Shown in pieces: positions 1-7,302 of a DNA stretch of 7,631 bases. The translations under genes and the position numbers were made by a program. The stretch's first letter is position 1, and the number at the start of each line of letters is the position of its first letter. The stretch lies in NCBI GenBank assembly GCA_007119405.1, contig SKPT01000395.1, positions 1 to 7,631 on the forward strand, read 5' to 3'. The DNA is from Phycisphaeraceae bacterium (GTDB lineage Bacteria > Planctomycetota > Phycisphaerae > Phycisphaerales > Phycisphaeraceae). The notes under the pieces are model-generated. The model did no database searches. It saw only the letters and a list, made by a program, of their open reading frames with translations, and was not told where the DNA came from.

Positions 1-1
1 C

Positions 2-13
2 CATGTGACCTCC
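2..13 (-). promoter_or_regulatory. Ribosome-binding site and ATG of a minus-strand gene leaving the left edge
   Basis: Read on the minus strand, GGAGGT (13 to 8) is followed after three bases by ATG (4 to 2). This looks like the start of a gene whose body lies outside the window. An in-frame alternative is not needed, but another ATG at 23-21 opens a reading frame to the edge without a Shine-Dalgarno, so the ATG at 4 is preferred. The spacing is on the short side. Only one codon is visible, so nothing can be said of the product. The promoter-like box just upstream supports the reading. Confidence 0.4.
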
Positions 14-30
14 GGAAATCCATGTCCCGC

Positions 31-60
31 ATTATAAGGCAGAGCAGGGCCGCGCGTCGC
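31..60 (-). promoter_or_regulatory. Candidate sigma-70-type promoter reading leftward off the window
   Basis: A perfect TATAAT lies on the minus strand at 36-31, which is notable in such GC-rich DNA. The best -35 partner is GCGACG (60-55), 18 bases upstream, matching only three of six consensus bases. The predicted transcription start is near 24, giving a leader of about 20 bases before the ATG at 4, a coherent arrangement with the Shine-Dalgarno at 13-8. It lies about 100 bases downstream of the rhmD stop in the same orientation, so the left-hand gene may be transcribed separately from rhmD or also by readthrough; no terminator is visible between them. Confidence 0.4.
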
Positions 61-136
61 AAGGCGGCGCAAATGAGCGTGGGGCCAACGTCCGCGGGGG
101 CGGGCGTGGCGGGGGGGTTGACGGCCGGCGGGGCGG

Positions 137-1315
137 TCAGCGGGTGGGGATCGAATGGAGCGTGCACTGCGGATTCAGCCGCACGCCGAACCCCGGCGCA
201 TCGGTCAGGCGCAGGCGGCCGTCGTGGGGCACCGGCTCATCCAGCAGCAGGGGGGAAAACATGGGGATGACCTTGTCCGCCTGCGGCGCCATCATCAGGA
301 ACTCGGCGAACGGGCTGTTGTGCTGCGTGATGGAGAAGTGGTAGCTGTAGACGCTCGAGCCGTGGGGCACCACCAGCACCTTGCGCGCGTCGGCCTCGGC
401 GGAGATCTTCAGGAGTTCGGTCAGGCCGCCGCACCAACCCACATCCGGCTGGAGGATGTCGGCACACTCCATCTCCAGGAGCATGCGGAAGCCCCAGCGC
501 GTCGCCTCGTGCTCGCCGGTGGTCACCAGCATGCCCTCGGGCACCGACTTGCGCAGCTCGGCGTAGGCCCAGTAGTCGTCGGGGAGCAGGGCCTCTTCGA
601 TCCACTTGAGCCGGTGCTCGGCGCATGCGTGGGCGAACCTTTTTGCATAGTCCAGATCGAGGCTCATCCAGCAGTCGTACATGAGCCAGAAGTCATCGCC
701 CACGCGGCTGCGCATCTCCGCCAGGAGGGCGAGGTTTTTGCTGAACCCCTCGTCGCCTTCGGCAGGGCCGTGATGCAGAGGCAGCTTGCCGCCGATGAAC
801 CCCATCTGCTGCGCCAGGTCTGGCCGCGCGCCCGTGGCGTAGAAGGCGATCTCGTCCCGAACGGCGCCGCCCAGCATGTGGTGGACGGGCTCCTGCCGCA
901 ACTGGCCGAGCAGATCCCACAGGGCGAGGTCGACGCAACTGATGGCATGCAGCACGATTCCCTTGCGGCCGTAGAAGACGGTCGACAGGTACATCTGATC
1001 CCAGATCTGCTCGATGTCGTCCGGGCTGGCGCCGACGAGGAATCGCGAGAGGTGGTGCTGCACGATCCAGGCGGCCGGCTCGCCGCCGGTGCTCACGGCA
1101 AAGCCGGTGACGCCGTTGTCCGCTTCGATCTCGACCACGAGCGTGCCCAGGACATTGAGGCCGAACGATTGCCGGCTTGCGCGATAGGCGGGGTACTTGG
1201 CCATCGGGGTGGCGATGTGGTCGTCGATCCAGTGGCCGCCGGCCTGGTCGTGATAGTCGGCTCCACGACCCTGGGTATAGGAAGCACGCACGCTGCGAAT
1301 CTTTGTGCTGGCCAT
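137..1315 (-). CDS. rhmD: L-rhamnonate dehydratase (enolase superfamily)
   Basis: This 392-residue cytoplasmic enzyme should dehydrate L-rhamnonate to 2-keto-3-deoxy-L-rhamnonate in the non-phosphorylated L-rhamnose pathway, using Mg2+. The sequence tracks E. coli/Salmonella RhmD (about 400 residues) along its whole length. Signature stretches include [11 protein letters not shown] (28-38), [11 protein letters not shown] (125-135), [11 protein letters not shown] (158-168), MGFIGGK (171-177), [11 protein letters not shown] (289-299) and [10 protein letters not shown] (315-324). An N-terminal capping domain is followed by the barrel. Expected metal ligands are D214, E240 and E268; the His-Asp catalytic pair is H318 and D291; H269 follows the third ligand, as in RhmD. 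The start at 1315 is chosen because homology begins at [10 protein letters not shown]; an upstream in-frame ATG at 1615 adds 100 unlike residues and runs into the opposite gene. A weak AGGGT (1325-1321) sits five bases before the ATG. The substrate assignment is strong because the RhmD-specific segments, not only the superfamily residues, are conserved. Confidence 0.93.
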   Translation of the reverse strand: MASTKIRSVRASYTQGRGADYHDQAGGHWIDDHIATPMAKYPAYRASRQSFGLNVLGTLVVEIEADNGVTGFAVSTGGEPAAWIVQHHLSRFLVGASPDDIEQIWDQMYLSTVFYGRKGIVLHAISCVDLALWDLLGQLRQEPVHHMLGGAVRDEIAFYATGARPDLAQQMGFIGGKLPLHHGPAEGDEGFSKNLALLAEMRSRVGDDFWLMYDCWMSLDLDYAKRFAHACAEHRLKWIEEALLPDDYWAYAELRKSVPEGMLVTTGEHEATRWGFRMLLEMECADILQPDVGWCGGLTELLKISAEADARKVLVVPHGSSVYSYHFSITQHNSPFAEFLMMAPQADKVIPMFSPLLLDEPVPHDGRLRLTDAPGFGVRLNPQCTLHSIPTR

Positions 1316-1390
1316 GGGGCACCCTGGTCCGTTACAGGCGGTTGCGTCGTTGCATCGGTCGCGCTGGGCTCGTCTGCGGAATGGGGCCCC

Positions 1391-1420
1391 AATGTAGCAA
1401 AGCCATGCGGATTGTGGCCA
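1391..1420 (-). promoter_or_regulatory. Candidate rhmD promoter (extended -10)
   Basis: On the minus strand TGCTACATT (1399-1391) gives an extended -10 (TG, one base, TACATT). A partial -35, TGGCCA (1420-1415), lies 18 bases upstream and matches four of six consensus bases. Transcription would begin near 1384, leaving a leader of about 69 bases before the rhmD ATG at 1315. The core resembles the rightward -10 at 1520-1530, which supports both. This is a prediction by pattern only. Confidence 0.4.
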
Positions 1421-1475
1421 GCGGATCGGCGCGACCGTCGTTGAGCCGGGCGTTCGGGTGGGCCGCGAGCAGGGC

Positions 1476-1493
1476 TTCTCAGAGAGGTTCTCA
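1476..1493 (+). repeat. TTCTCA direct repeat upstream of the operon promoter
   Basis: TTCTCA occurs at 1476-1481 and again at 1488-1493, with starts 12 bases apart. GAGA (1482-1485) and TCTC (1489-1492) also form a short dyad within it. Relative to the predicted start near 1537 the repeat lies at about -61 to -44, where a class I/II activator would bind, and the rightward promoter has no recognisable -35. A GC-rich 10-base palindrome (1495-1504) directly follows. It may be chance in a short region; no regulator gene is present in the window. Confidence 0.2.
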
Positions 1494-1519
1494 TGGCCGC
1501 GGCCCGGTTGGCGGCCGGA

Positions 1520-1530
1520 TTCGCTACAAT
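1520..1530 (+). promoter_or_regulatory. Candidate operon promoter, -10 TACAAT
   Basis: TACAAT at 1525-1530, inside TTCGCTACAAT, matches the bacterial -10 in five of six bases. It would start transcription near 1537, giving a 39-base leader to the ATG at 1576. At 17-base spacing the -35 position (1502-1507) is GCCCGG, so there is no consensus -35; the promoter may depend on an activator or on a different sigma preference. Nine of eleven bases match the opposite-facing element at 1401-1391. Confidence 0.45.
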
Positions 1531-1563
1531 CGCGAGTGCAACCGGCGGGCCATTGCAAAGACC

Positions 1564-1570
1564 AAGGAGG
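1564..1570 (+). promoter_or_regulatory. Strong Shine-Dalgarno of the phosphoesterase gene
   Basis: AAGGAGG is followed by five bases and ATG at 1576. This fixes the start of the first operon gene at 1576 rather than at the upstream in-frame ATG at 1177, and it is the strongest ribosome-binding site in the window. Downstream genes mostly lack one, so translation of the operon probably loads here. Confidence 0.85.
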
Positions 1571-1575
1571 CAACC

Positions 1576-3786
1576 ATGCTTCGACCGATGATCGTGGGTT
1601 TCGTATTCGCCGCAATCGTGGCCGTCTCGCCGGCGTCCGCGGAGACGATCCGTGCGCTGGAGCCGTCGAGCGAGCCGATTCATGTTCGGGTGTTGTTCAA
1701 GGATCGGCCGGCGCACGAGGCGGTGATCGCGTGGACGACGACGGCCGAGGGCGAGGCGCATCACGTGTACGTGGACACGCAGCCGCGTGAGGGAGACCTG
1801 GAGGCATACGGGGAGCGTCTGCCGAGCATTCACAGCCAGCCCTACTCGCTGCGCGCCGACGAGGAGGAGGCGGGCATGCATGCGTGGACCCACAACGTGT
1901 TTCTCGGCGACCTGGAGCCGGCGACGCGCTACTACGTGACGGTGGTTTCTGACGGCGAGGCCTCGGAGGAGTACTACTTCAAGACGGCGCCGGATGATGA
2001 TCGGCCCGTGCGCGTGGTGGCCGTGGGCGACTCACGCACGCCCGCGGCGGGTCGAACGCACCCGGACAATGAGCGGCGGCAGGTCAACGCGCTGATGGCG
2101 CGGCTCGTGGAAGAGCACCCGGACATCGTGGCCATGATCCACGGGGCGGACTACACCAACCGGGCGTACTGGTCGCAGCTCTACTGGTGGCTGACGGATC
2201 ACGCCGAGACAAGCACGACCTCGGACAACCGTCTGCTGCCGATCATCGCGTCGCGCGGCAACCATGACCTGGACGTGGGGTTCGAGGAGATGTTCTGGTG
2301 GCCCGATCGGCGGAACGACTACTACTACACGACGCATCTGAACAGCGAAGCGGCGATCATCACGCTCAACAGCGAGATCAGCCGCGGCGGCGACCAGCGC
2401 GACTGGCTGGAGGAGCAGCTCGCCGAGCTGCGCCCCGAGAAGCGGTGGCTGCTGGCGATGTACCACCGGCCGGCGTACCCGAGCGTGCGGGACTACGGCA
2501 GCGGCTCGGCGCAGCGGCGGGCGTGGGTGCCGCTGTTCGAGCAGTACGGGCTGGACGCGGCCTACGAGTCGCACGACCACGCGCTGAAGCGTACGTACCC
2601 GATCTTCGACGGGCAGATCGATCACCAGCGCGGTGTGGTCTACTTCGGCGACGGCGGGGCCGGCGTGCCGCAGCGCCATCCTGACCCCGACCGGTGGTAT
2701 CTGGAGGTGACCGGCCGGCACCACCACACGCACCTGATCAGCTTCCACAGCGACCGGCTGCACGTGCAGGCGATCAACATCGACGACGAGGTGGTCGACG
2801 AGTTCACGCTCAGCCCGCGCGGCGTGCAGTCGCCGTACACCGGCCTGGAGCGCGCCGGGGCGTTCATCGGCCACCTGGCGGCGATGCTCGATGATCGCGA
2901 GGGCACCGAGGCCGCCGTTCGCGACCTGGTCGTGCGCCTGCTGCGTGAATACCTGGCCCAGTACGAACCCGACGAGCCGGACACCCGCGAAGCGTTCATG
3001 GAGGTGGTGCGCGACATTTATGAGAACACCGGTGCCGCGGACGCGGAACGGCGCGTCGCGTATCAGTTGCTTCTGCTGCACGCGGACTGGGCGGCCGGCG
3101 AGCATCTGCGCCTGCTGGAGGCCGGCCGCAACGACGAGAGCGACGCGATCCGCGCGCTGACCACCGCCCTTGAAACGGTGGGCCTGGACTCGGAGCCCGG
3201 CAAGGCGATGATGATGGACCTTGGCCGCGGCGACGGGGTGGCGGAACGGCTCGAACAGGCGTTCGCCGCGGTGCGCGACGAGCCCGAACTCCACCTGCCG
3301 GTGGGCCTGGATGATGAGTCGCTCGTCGAGGTCGATGCCTTCCGCCTGCCTGCCGAGGGTTGGCTGTTCCGGCGCGACCCGAGCCGGGTGGGGTACTTCG
3401 ATCGCTGGCACGAGGCCGAGCCTGACGACACCTGGAAGCCCTTTGCGATCGAGACGGCGTGGGGCAATCTGCTGGATGAGAACTACATCGGAGCCGGGTG
3501 GTATCGCCGCGTCGTGGAGTTTCCCGAGATCGACGATGATCGCGACAAGCTCACGCTGCACTTCCAGGGGGTCGACCACGCCGGCTGGGTGTGGATCGAT
3601 GGTGAGTACGTTGGGCAGCAGAACATCGGCTCCGTCGGGTGGAACCAGCCCTTCGAGCTGGACGTCACGGATCACATCACGCCGGGCGAGCGTCACGAGA
3701 TCGTGATTCGGGTGATGAACACGGCCCACGCCGGCGGCGTCTGGGAGCCGGTGCATCTGCGGGTGTACCAGAGGCAGGCGCGATGA
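1576..3786 (+). CDS. Secreted metallophosphoesterase with C-terminal galactose-binding-like domain
   Basis: The 736-residue protein has a signal peptide (1-22, cleavage after SPASA). Next comes a fibronectin-like domain of the purple acid phosphatase N-terminal type (about 33-137), then a calcineurin-like metallophosphoesterase domain (about 144-400). Metal-site motifs are GDSR (D152), GADY (D192), GNHD (N229, H230), YHRP (H297) and SHDH (H333, H335). A helical segment follows (about 425-570), then a beta-sandwich (about 595-732) resembling the N-terminal sugar-binding domain of GH2 glycosidases (GWYRR at 641-645, [10 protein letters not shown] at 671-680, GGVWEPVHL near the end). It should hydrolyse phosphate esters outside the cytoplasmic membrane; the substrate is unknown, though the last domain suggests a glycan-linked or surface target. 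The purple-acid GDxxY tyrosine is absent and the usual GHxH begins with Ser, so it is not a classical purple acid phosphatase. The start is set by the signal peptide and the Shine-Dalgarno at 1564-1570. It is first in the operon and overlaps the next gene by ATGA. Confidence 0.85.
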   Translation: MLRPMIVGFVFAAIVAVSPASAETIRALEPSSEPIHVRVLFKDRPAHEAVIAWTTTAEGEAHHVYVDTQPREGDLEAYGERLPSIHSQPYSLRADEEEAGMHAWTHNVFLGDLEPATRYYVTVVSDGEASEEYYFKTAPDDDRPVRVVAVGDSRTPAAGRTHPDNERRQVNALMARLVEEHPDIVAMIHGADYTNRAYWSQLYWWLTDHAETSTTSDNRLLPIIASRGNHDLDVGFEEMFWWPDRRNDYYYTTHLNSEAAIITLNSEISRGGDQRDWLEEQLAELRPEKRWLLAMYHRPAYPSVRDYGSGSAQRRAWVPLFEQYGLDAAYESHDHALKRTYPIFDGQIDHQRGVVYFGDGGAGVPQRHPDPDRWYLEVTGRHHHTHLISFHSDRLHVQAINIDDEVVDEFTLSPRGVQSPYTGLERAGAFIGHLAAMLDDREGTEAAVRDLVVRLLREYLAQYEPDEPDTREAFMEVVRDIYENTGAADAERRVAYQLLLLHADWAAGEHLRLLEAGRNDESDAIRALTTALETVGLDSEPGKAMMMDLGRGDGVAERLEQAFAAVRDEPELHLPVGLDDESLVEVDAFRLPAEGWLFRRDPSRVGYFDRWHEAEPDDTWKPFAIETAWGNLLDENYIGAGWYRRVVEFPEIDDDRDKLTLHFQGVDHAGWVWIDGEYVGQQNIGSVGWNQPFELDVTDHITPGERHEIVIRVMNTAHAGGVWEPVHLRVYQRQAR

Positions 3787-4826
3787 GCGACGTGTCGGCG
3801 GCAGCGTCCGTGGCCGAGGCGTCTGGCCCGTCGCCTGCGCCGCCGCTGCCGCGCGGCGTGACGGTGGCGTCGTGGCTGCTGCGCGTGGCGGTGCTGGCGC
3901 ATGCGGTGGCGCTGTTCGCGATGGTCTTTTCGGCGCGGCAGACGCAGTTCGGCAACTACCTGTTCCTGGAGCTGCTGGCGGGCCGGGACGACCCGCACAC
4001 CACGGCGGTGCTGATCGAGCGGGTTACGGTGTCGCTGTATCTGGCGGCGGGGGTGCTGACGCTGCTGAAGCCGCTGTGGCCGGTGCTGCTGCTGATGGCG
4101 GGCTACGCGTTGGCCGAGGCGGCGGCCGGGTGGCACAACGCGGGGTACCGCTACAGTGAATGGACGATCCCGTCGCATGCGCTGCGCTTCGGCGCGCCGC
4201 TGGTGCTGCTGTGCCTCGTGCTGCTGCCGCGCGTCACGTGGCTGCGGCCGTGGACGGCGACGGCGGCGGCGAGCCTGCTGCGTGTGCTGGTGGCCACGGT
4301 CTTCTTCGCCCACGGCTACCAGGCGCTGCTGGCCAGCCCGCGGTTCATCGACCTGATCATCGGCAGCTTCGCGAGCGTGCTGGACGTGCGCGTCAGCGAG
4401 GCGGCGGCAGTGAGCATGCTGCACGTGATCGCGATCGTGGACTTCTGCGTGGCGGCGGCGGTGCTGATCTACCCCCGGCCGCTGCTGGTGCCGCGGTGGC
4501 TGTGGGCGTCGCCGTGCCGGGTGTGCGCGATCCGGCGGGTGATCGTGCCGGCGCTGTGCCTGTGGCTGGCGCTGTGGGGGCTGGTGACGGCCGCGTCGCG
4601 CATGACGTCGCTGGGGTATCCCGAGGCGATGTCGGAGTACTTTGAGGTTCTGGTTCGTACGAGCCACGTGCTGGGCCCGCTGGCGTTGTGGTGGCTGTTC
4701 AGCGCGACGTACGAGGGGCGGAGCTGCGTGGCCATGCGCGGCGATGATGCGGCCGAGCCGGCGCCGCGCGCCGCGGCCGAGGCACGACCACCCGCCTCGC
4801 CCGTGACGGATGCCGTCGAGCCATGA
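3783..4826 (+). CDS. Polytopic membrane protein, DoxX-like
   Basis: This 347-residue inner-membrane protein has about eight hydrophobic helices (near 27-48, 75-95, 97-114, 134-150, 161-183, 207-229, 250-271, 291-308). It has an alanine/proline-rich N-terminus and a charged, disordered C-terminal tail (309-347). Helix five (LLRVLVATVFFAHGYQALL, 165-183) has the Arg and His-Gly pattern of DoxX-type proteins, and helix one (LLRVAVLAHAVALF, 32-45) resembles it, hinting at an internal duplication. A CxxC (C245, C248) lies in a loop predicted to be cytoplasmic by the nearby Arg residues. Histidines occur at 39, 72, 118, 132, 177, 214 and 295, mostly in or near helices. Function is unknown; DoxX relatives include redox-linked membrane proteins, so a quinone or thiol role is possible but unproven. 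GAGG (3771-3774) sits eight bases before the ATG, and the start overlaps the previous stop as ATGA. Coupling to the following ABC genes suggests an envelope partner. Confidence 0.75.
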   Translation: MSDVSAAASVAEASGPSPAPPLPRGVTVASWLLRVAVLAHAVALFAMVFSARQTQFGNYLFLELLAGRDDPHTTAVLIERVTVSLYLAAGVLTLLKPLWPVLLLMAGYALAEAAAGWHNAGYRYSEWTIPSHALRFGAPLVLLCLVLLPRVTWLRPWTATAAASLLRVLVATVFFAHGYQALLASPRFIDLIIGSFASVLDVRVSEAAAVSMLHVIAIVDFCVAAAVLIYPRPLLVPRWLWASPCRVCAIRRVIVPALCLWLALWGLVTAASRMTSLGYPEAMSEYFEVLVRTSHVLGPLALWWLFSATYEGRSCVAMRGDDAAEPAPRAAAEARPPASPVTDAVEP

Positions 4827-6637
4827 TGCGTCCGCGCCTGATTACCCTGCTCGTGGCCCTGCTGGGCATCGCCAGCCTGGCCCAGGGCCACCCCGTGTCG
4901 TTGACGACCGCGCTGGTCAACGTCGAGCCCGGGCGCATGGTGGTGGAGCTGGAGGTGATGGCCGAGGACCTCATCTTCTATTACGAGCTCGAGCACGACG
5001 AGGAGCTCTACTTTCCGCGCGAGGCGCTCAAGGTCCGGGCCCGCGAGCACGAGGCGTTCCTGCGCGAGCATCTGCACCTGCGTGACGGCGACGGCCGACG
5101 CTTCGCGGGCCGGCTTCTGGACATCGACACCGCCGAGCTCGACGAGCTGGAGCGCGGCATCCACATCGATGACCTGATGGCGTACAACATCACCTACCGC
5201 TTCGCCTACGCGCTGGACGATGAGCCGGCGTTCCTCACGGTCACGCAGGACCTCGGCGGGCCGGAGCCGCCGGTGCCCGCGGAGATGGACGTGTGGGTGT
5301 TTCAGCACGGTCTGCGCGTCGGGCCCATCGTCACGCTCAGCCATCGCACGGCTCACACGTTCGAGCTGGACTGGGAGCTGGACCCGGCCGAGATCGAGCA
5401 GGACATTGACGCGGCCCGGCAGCGCCTGGCCGAGCGGCGCGACGAGGATCTGGGCATCGCGAGCTACAGCCGCGTCTACAGCTACCTTTACATCACGGAC
5501 ACCGAGGTGCGGCACGAGCTGCTGATCCCGGCGCTGACACTGGAGCGCTGGATCGATCTGGAGCGCGGCGACGAGGCGTTCATCGACGTTGAGGAGCAGC
5601 GGCACGCGGGCGAGGCGCTTCTCGCCTGGCTCGAAGAACGCAGCGAGGTTCGCATCGATGGCGAGGCGGTCGCGCCGCGGTTGACGCGGGCGGAGTTCTT
5701 CGGTCCCGGCGTGCGCGACTTCGGCCAGCGCGCCGAGCCGCGGCGATTGAGCATCTACAACGCCCGCGCCGGCGTGATCCTGACGTACCCCGCCCCCGCC
5801 ACGCCCGCGCCGCCGCGCGAGGTGGAGCTGACGTGGGAGCATTTCGACGAGCAGTTGCCTGCCCTGCGCCCGCGTGTGTACGCGTTCGAGGATGAGAGCG
5901 ACGACGTGCTGCTGATGCCGCGACGCAACCGCTACCACTGGCGGCGCGACGGCGAGCGCCCGGCGATCGACCTGGCGTCGCTGCCCGCGCCAGAGCCGGC
6001 GCCGCGGCTGTCGCTGCCCGTGGTGTCGCTCGTGGCGGCCGGCGCAACGTTGGCGATGCTGGTGATCGCCGGCGTGGCGGGGCCGCGGCGTCGACGCATC
6101 TGCTTGGTGTCTGCTGCCGTGCTGCTTCTTGTGGCGGCCGTGGCGTTTCCGCATGCACGGCTTCAGACACCGCACCCGCTCAAGAGCGCGCCGGCACCGG
6201 CGGCGGACGAGGCGCGTGAAATTTTCCAGGCGCTGCATCGCAACGTCTACCGCGCCTTTGAGCAGCGCGACGAGCAGCGCAGCTACGACCTGCTCGCCCA
6301 CAGCGTCGCCGGCCGGCTTCTGGAGGACCTGTACCTCGAGATCCGGCGCGGCCTGACGATGCAGGAGCAGGGCGGGGCCGTGTCGCGCGTCGATGCCGTC
6401 GAGCTGGTCGATGGTCGGCGTGAGCCCGTGGCGGGGCGGCGCCAGGGCTTCACCTACCGTTGCACGTGGACGGTTACGGGCAGCGTGGAGCACTGGGGCC
6501 ACGTCCACAGCCGCACGAACCGGTACGAGGCGATCTTCCGCGTCGAGGCCGTCGACGACGGCTGGCGCATCACCGACTTTGAGCCGCTGCAAGAGCAGCG
6601 CGTGGCCGTGCGCACCCGCCTGCGGCAGTCGCGATGA
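4823..6637 (+). CDS. Periplasmic HupE-N-terminus-like protein with membrane hairpin and NTF2-like C-terminus
   Basis: The 604-residue protein begins with a signal peptide (1-22); cleavage after AQG would leave His23 as the mature N-terminus. Residues 23-345 are a beta-rich periplasmic region starting HPVSLTTALVNVEPG, like the extracytoplasmic N-terminal part of HupE/UreJ-type proteins. The block GIASYSRVYSYLYI (211-224) with EVRHELLIPALTLE (228-241) matches, from memory, a conserved uncharacterised planctomycetal family. Two helices (about 398-419 and 425-442), joined by PRRRR, form a hairpin that returns the chain to the periplasm. The C-terminus (about 460-595) looks like an NTF2/SnoaL-type fold, with helices (463-508) followed by strands ending RVEAVDDGWRITDFEPL. 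No catalytic residues are recognised. Unlike HupE it lacks the multi-helix transporter part. The gene is coupled by ATGA to both neighbours with no clear Shine-Dalgarno; a second ATG at 4826 is possible. It is probably the periplasmic adaptor or sensor of the ABC system, possibly metal-related; both are inferences. Confidence 0.75.
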   Translation: MMRPRLITLLVALLGIASLAQGHPVSLTTALVNVEPGRMVVELEVMAEDLIFYYELEHDEELYFPREALKVRAREHEAFLREHLHLRDGDGRRFAGRLLDIDTAELDELERGIHIDDLMAYNITYRFAYALDDEPAFLTVTQDLGGPEPPVPAEMDVWVFQHGLRVGPIVTLSHRTAHTFELDWELDPAEIEQDIDAARQRLAERRDEDLGIASYSRVYSYLYITDTEVRHELLIPALTLERWIDLERGDEAFIDVEEQRHAGEALLAWLEERSEVRIDGEAVAPRLTRAEFFGPGVRDFGQRAEPRRLSIYNARAGVILTYPAPATPAPPREVELTWEHFDEQLPALRPRVYAFEDESDDVLLMPRRNRYHWRRDGERPAIDLASLPAPEPAPRLSLPVVSLVAAGATLAMLVIAGVAGPRRRRICLVSAAVLLLVAAVAFPHARLQTPHPLKSAPAPAADEAREIFQALHRNVYRAFEQRDEQRSYDLLAHSVAGRLLEDLYLEIRRGLTMQEQGGAVSRVDAVELVDGRREPVAGRRQGFTYRCTWTVTGSVEHWGHVHSRTNRYEAIFRVEAVDDGWRITDFEPLQEQRVAVRTRLRQSR

Positions 6638-7302
6638 ACGTCCGCATCCACGAGCTGTGTTTCCAGTACCCGCGGCAGGGCTTTGGCCTGCGCGTGGCGC
6701 GGCTGGAGCTGCCCCGCGGAGCGCACGCGGCATTCGTCGGCCCCAGCGGCTCGGGCAAGAGCACGCTGCTGCGCCTGCTCGCCGGCATTCTCCTGCCCGA
6801 CGCCGGCGAGCTGCGCGTCGGCGATGCGGAGCTGCCCCGCCTGAGCGAGGCAGCGCGGCGAACGTTTCGCATCCGGCACGTCGGCTTCGTCTTCCAGGAC
6901 TTCAAGCTCATCGAGCACCTGAGCGTGCGCGAGAACATCCGCCTGCCCTATCGCCTGCACCACGCGCTGACCTGGAACAAGGCGACGGGGCAGCGGCTTG
7001 GCGAGCTTGCCGGGGCCCTGGGCATCGGCGAGAAGCTCGACGCTCCCGTCACCGCGCTGTCGCACGGCGAGATGCAGCGGGTGGCGACGTGTCGGGCGCT
7101 GCTGCCGCGGCCGAGCCTGCTGCTGGCGGACGAGCCGACGGGCAATCTCGACCCGGCGTCGAAGCGCGCGAGCCTGGAGCTGCTGCGCGAGCAGGCGCGG
7201 CAGGGGGTCGCCACGCTCATTCTGGTGACCCACGACCACGACCTGCTCGCCGGGTTCGACCCGGTGATCGACTTCGCCACGTTTCACGGGACCGCGACGT
7301 GA
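6634..7302 (+). CDS. ABC transporter ATP-binding protein (LolD/MacB type)
   Basis: This 222-residue cytoplasmic ATPase should power the permease encoded immediately downstream. Motifs appear in normal order and spacing: Walker A GPSGSGKST (36-44), Q-loop FQDF with Q88, signature LSHGEMQRV (142-150), Walker B LLLADEP with D166 and E167, D-loop NLDP (171-174) and switch His H200 in VTHDHD. Length and the Q-loop/signature region fit the LolD/FtsE/MacB (type VII) group. The signature has His where LSGGQ has the first Gly, and Glu for Gln. No catalytic residue is missing, so it should be active. The start overlaps the preceding stop as ATGA, with no recognisable Shine-Dalgarno, which suggests reinitiation after translation of the upstream gene. 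The substrate is not indicated. FtsE or LolD proper is less likely because the neighbours are not FtsX or LolC/E with cell-division or lipoprotein genes. Confidence 0.92.
   Translation: MNVRIHELCFQYPRQGFGLRVARLELPRGAHAAFVGPSGSGKSTLLRLLAGILLPDAGELRVGDAELPRLSEAARRTFRIRHVGFVFQDFKLIEHLSVRENIRLPYRLHHALTWNKATGQRLGELAGALGIGEKLDAPVTALSHGEMQRVATCRALLPRPSLLLADEPTGNLDPASKRASLELLREQARQGVATLILVTHDHDLLAGFDPVIDFATFHGTAT

Noticed and set aside
60..136. Possible terminator after rhmD
   Set aside because: The stretch is very G/C-rich on the minus strand but has no convincing hairpin followed by a T-run.
22..270. Small plus-strand frame of 82 codons near the left edge
   Set aside because: It has no ribosome-binding site, a Gly/Ala/Arg-rich composition, and overlaps the end of rhmD on the other strand.
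155..1444. Long open frame on the plus strand opposite rhmD
   Set aside because: It is a GC-rich antisense shadow of a gene with clear RhmD homology; the translation shows no recognisable domain.
1177..1575. N-terminal extension of the phosphoesterase to an ATG at 1177
   Set aside because: It would bury the signal peptide and overlap rhmD; the Shine-Dalgarno at 1564-1570 marks the start at 1576.
1316..1615. N-terminal extension of rhmD to an ATG at 1615
   Set aside because: The extra 100 residues do not resemble any RhmD and would overlap the signal-peptide region of the opposite gene; family homology begins at the Met encoded at 1315.
2032..3756. Long open frame on the minus strand opposite the phosphoesterase
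   Set aside because: Its composition is Val/Arg/His-rich low-information sequence with no motif, while the plus strand carries a signal peptide and all the metal-site motifs.
1576..3786. Classical purple acid phosphatase
   Set aside because: The N-terminal and metallophosphoesterase domains are similar, but the GDxxY tyrosine and canonical GHxH are not present, so only the broader family name is used.
4469..6733. 754-codon open frame on the minus strand
   Set aside because: It spans three plus-strand genes, is Arg/His/Gln-rich with no domain, and fits the stop-poor antisense frames expected at this GC content.
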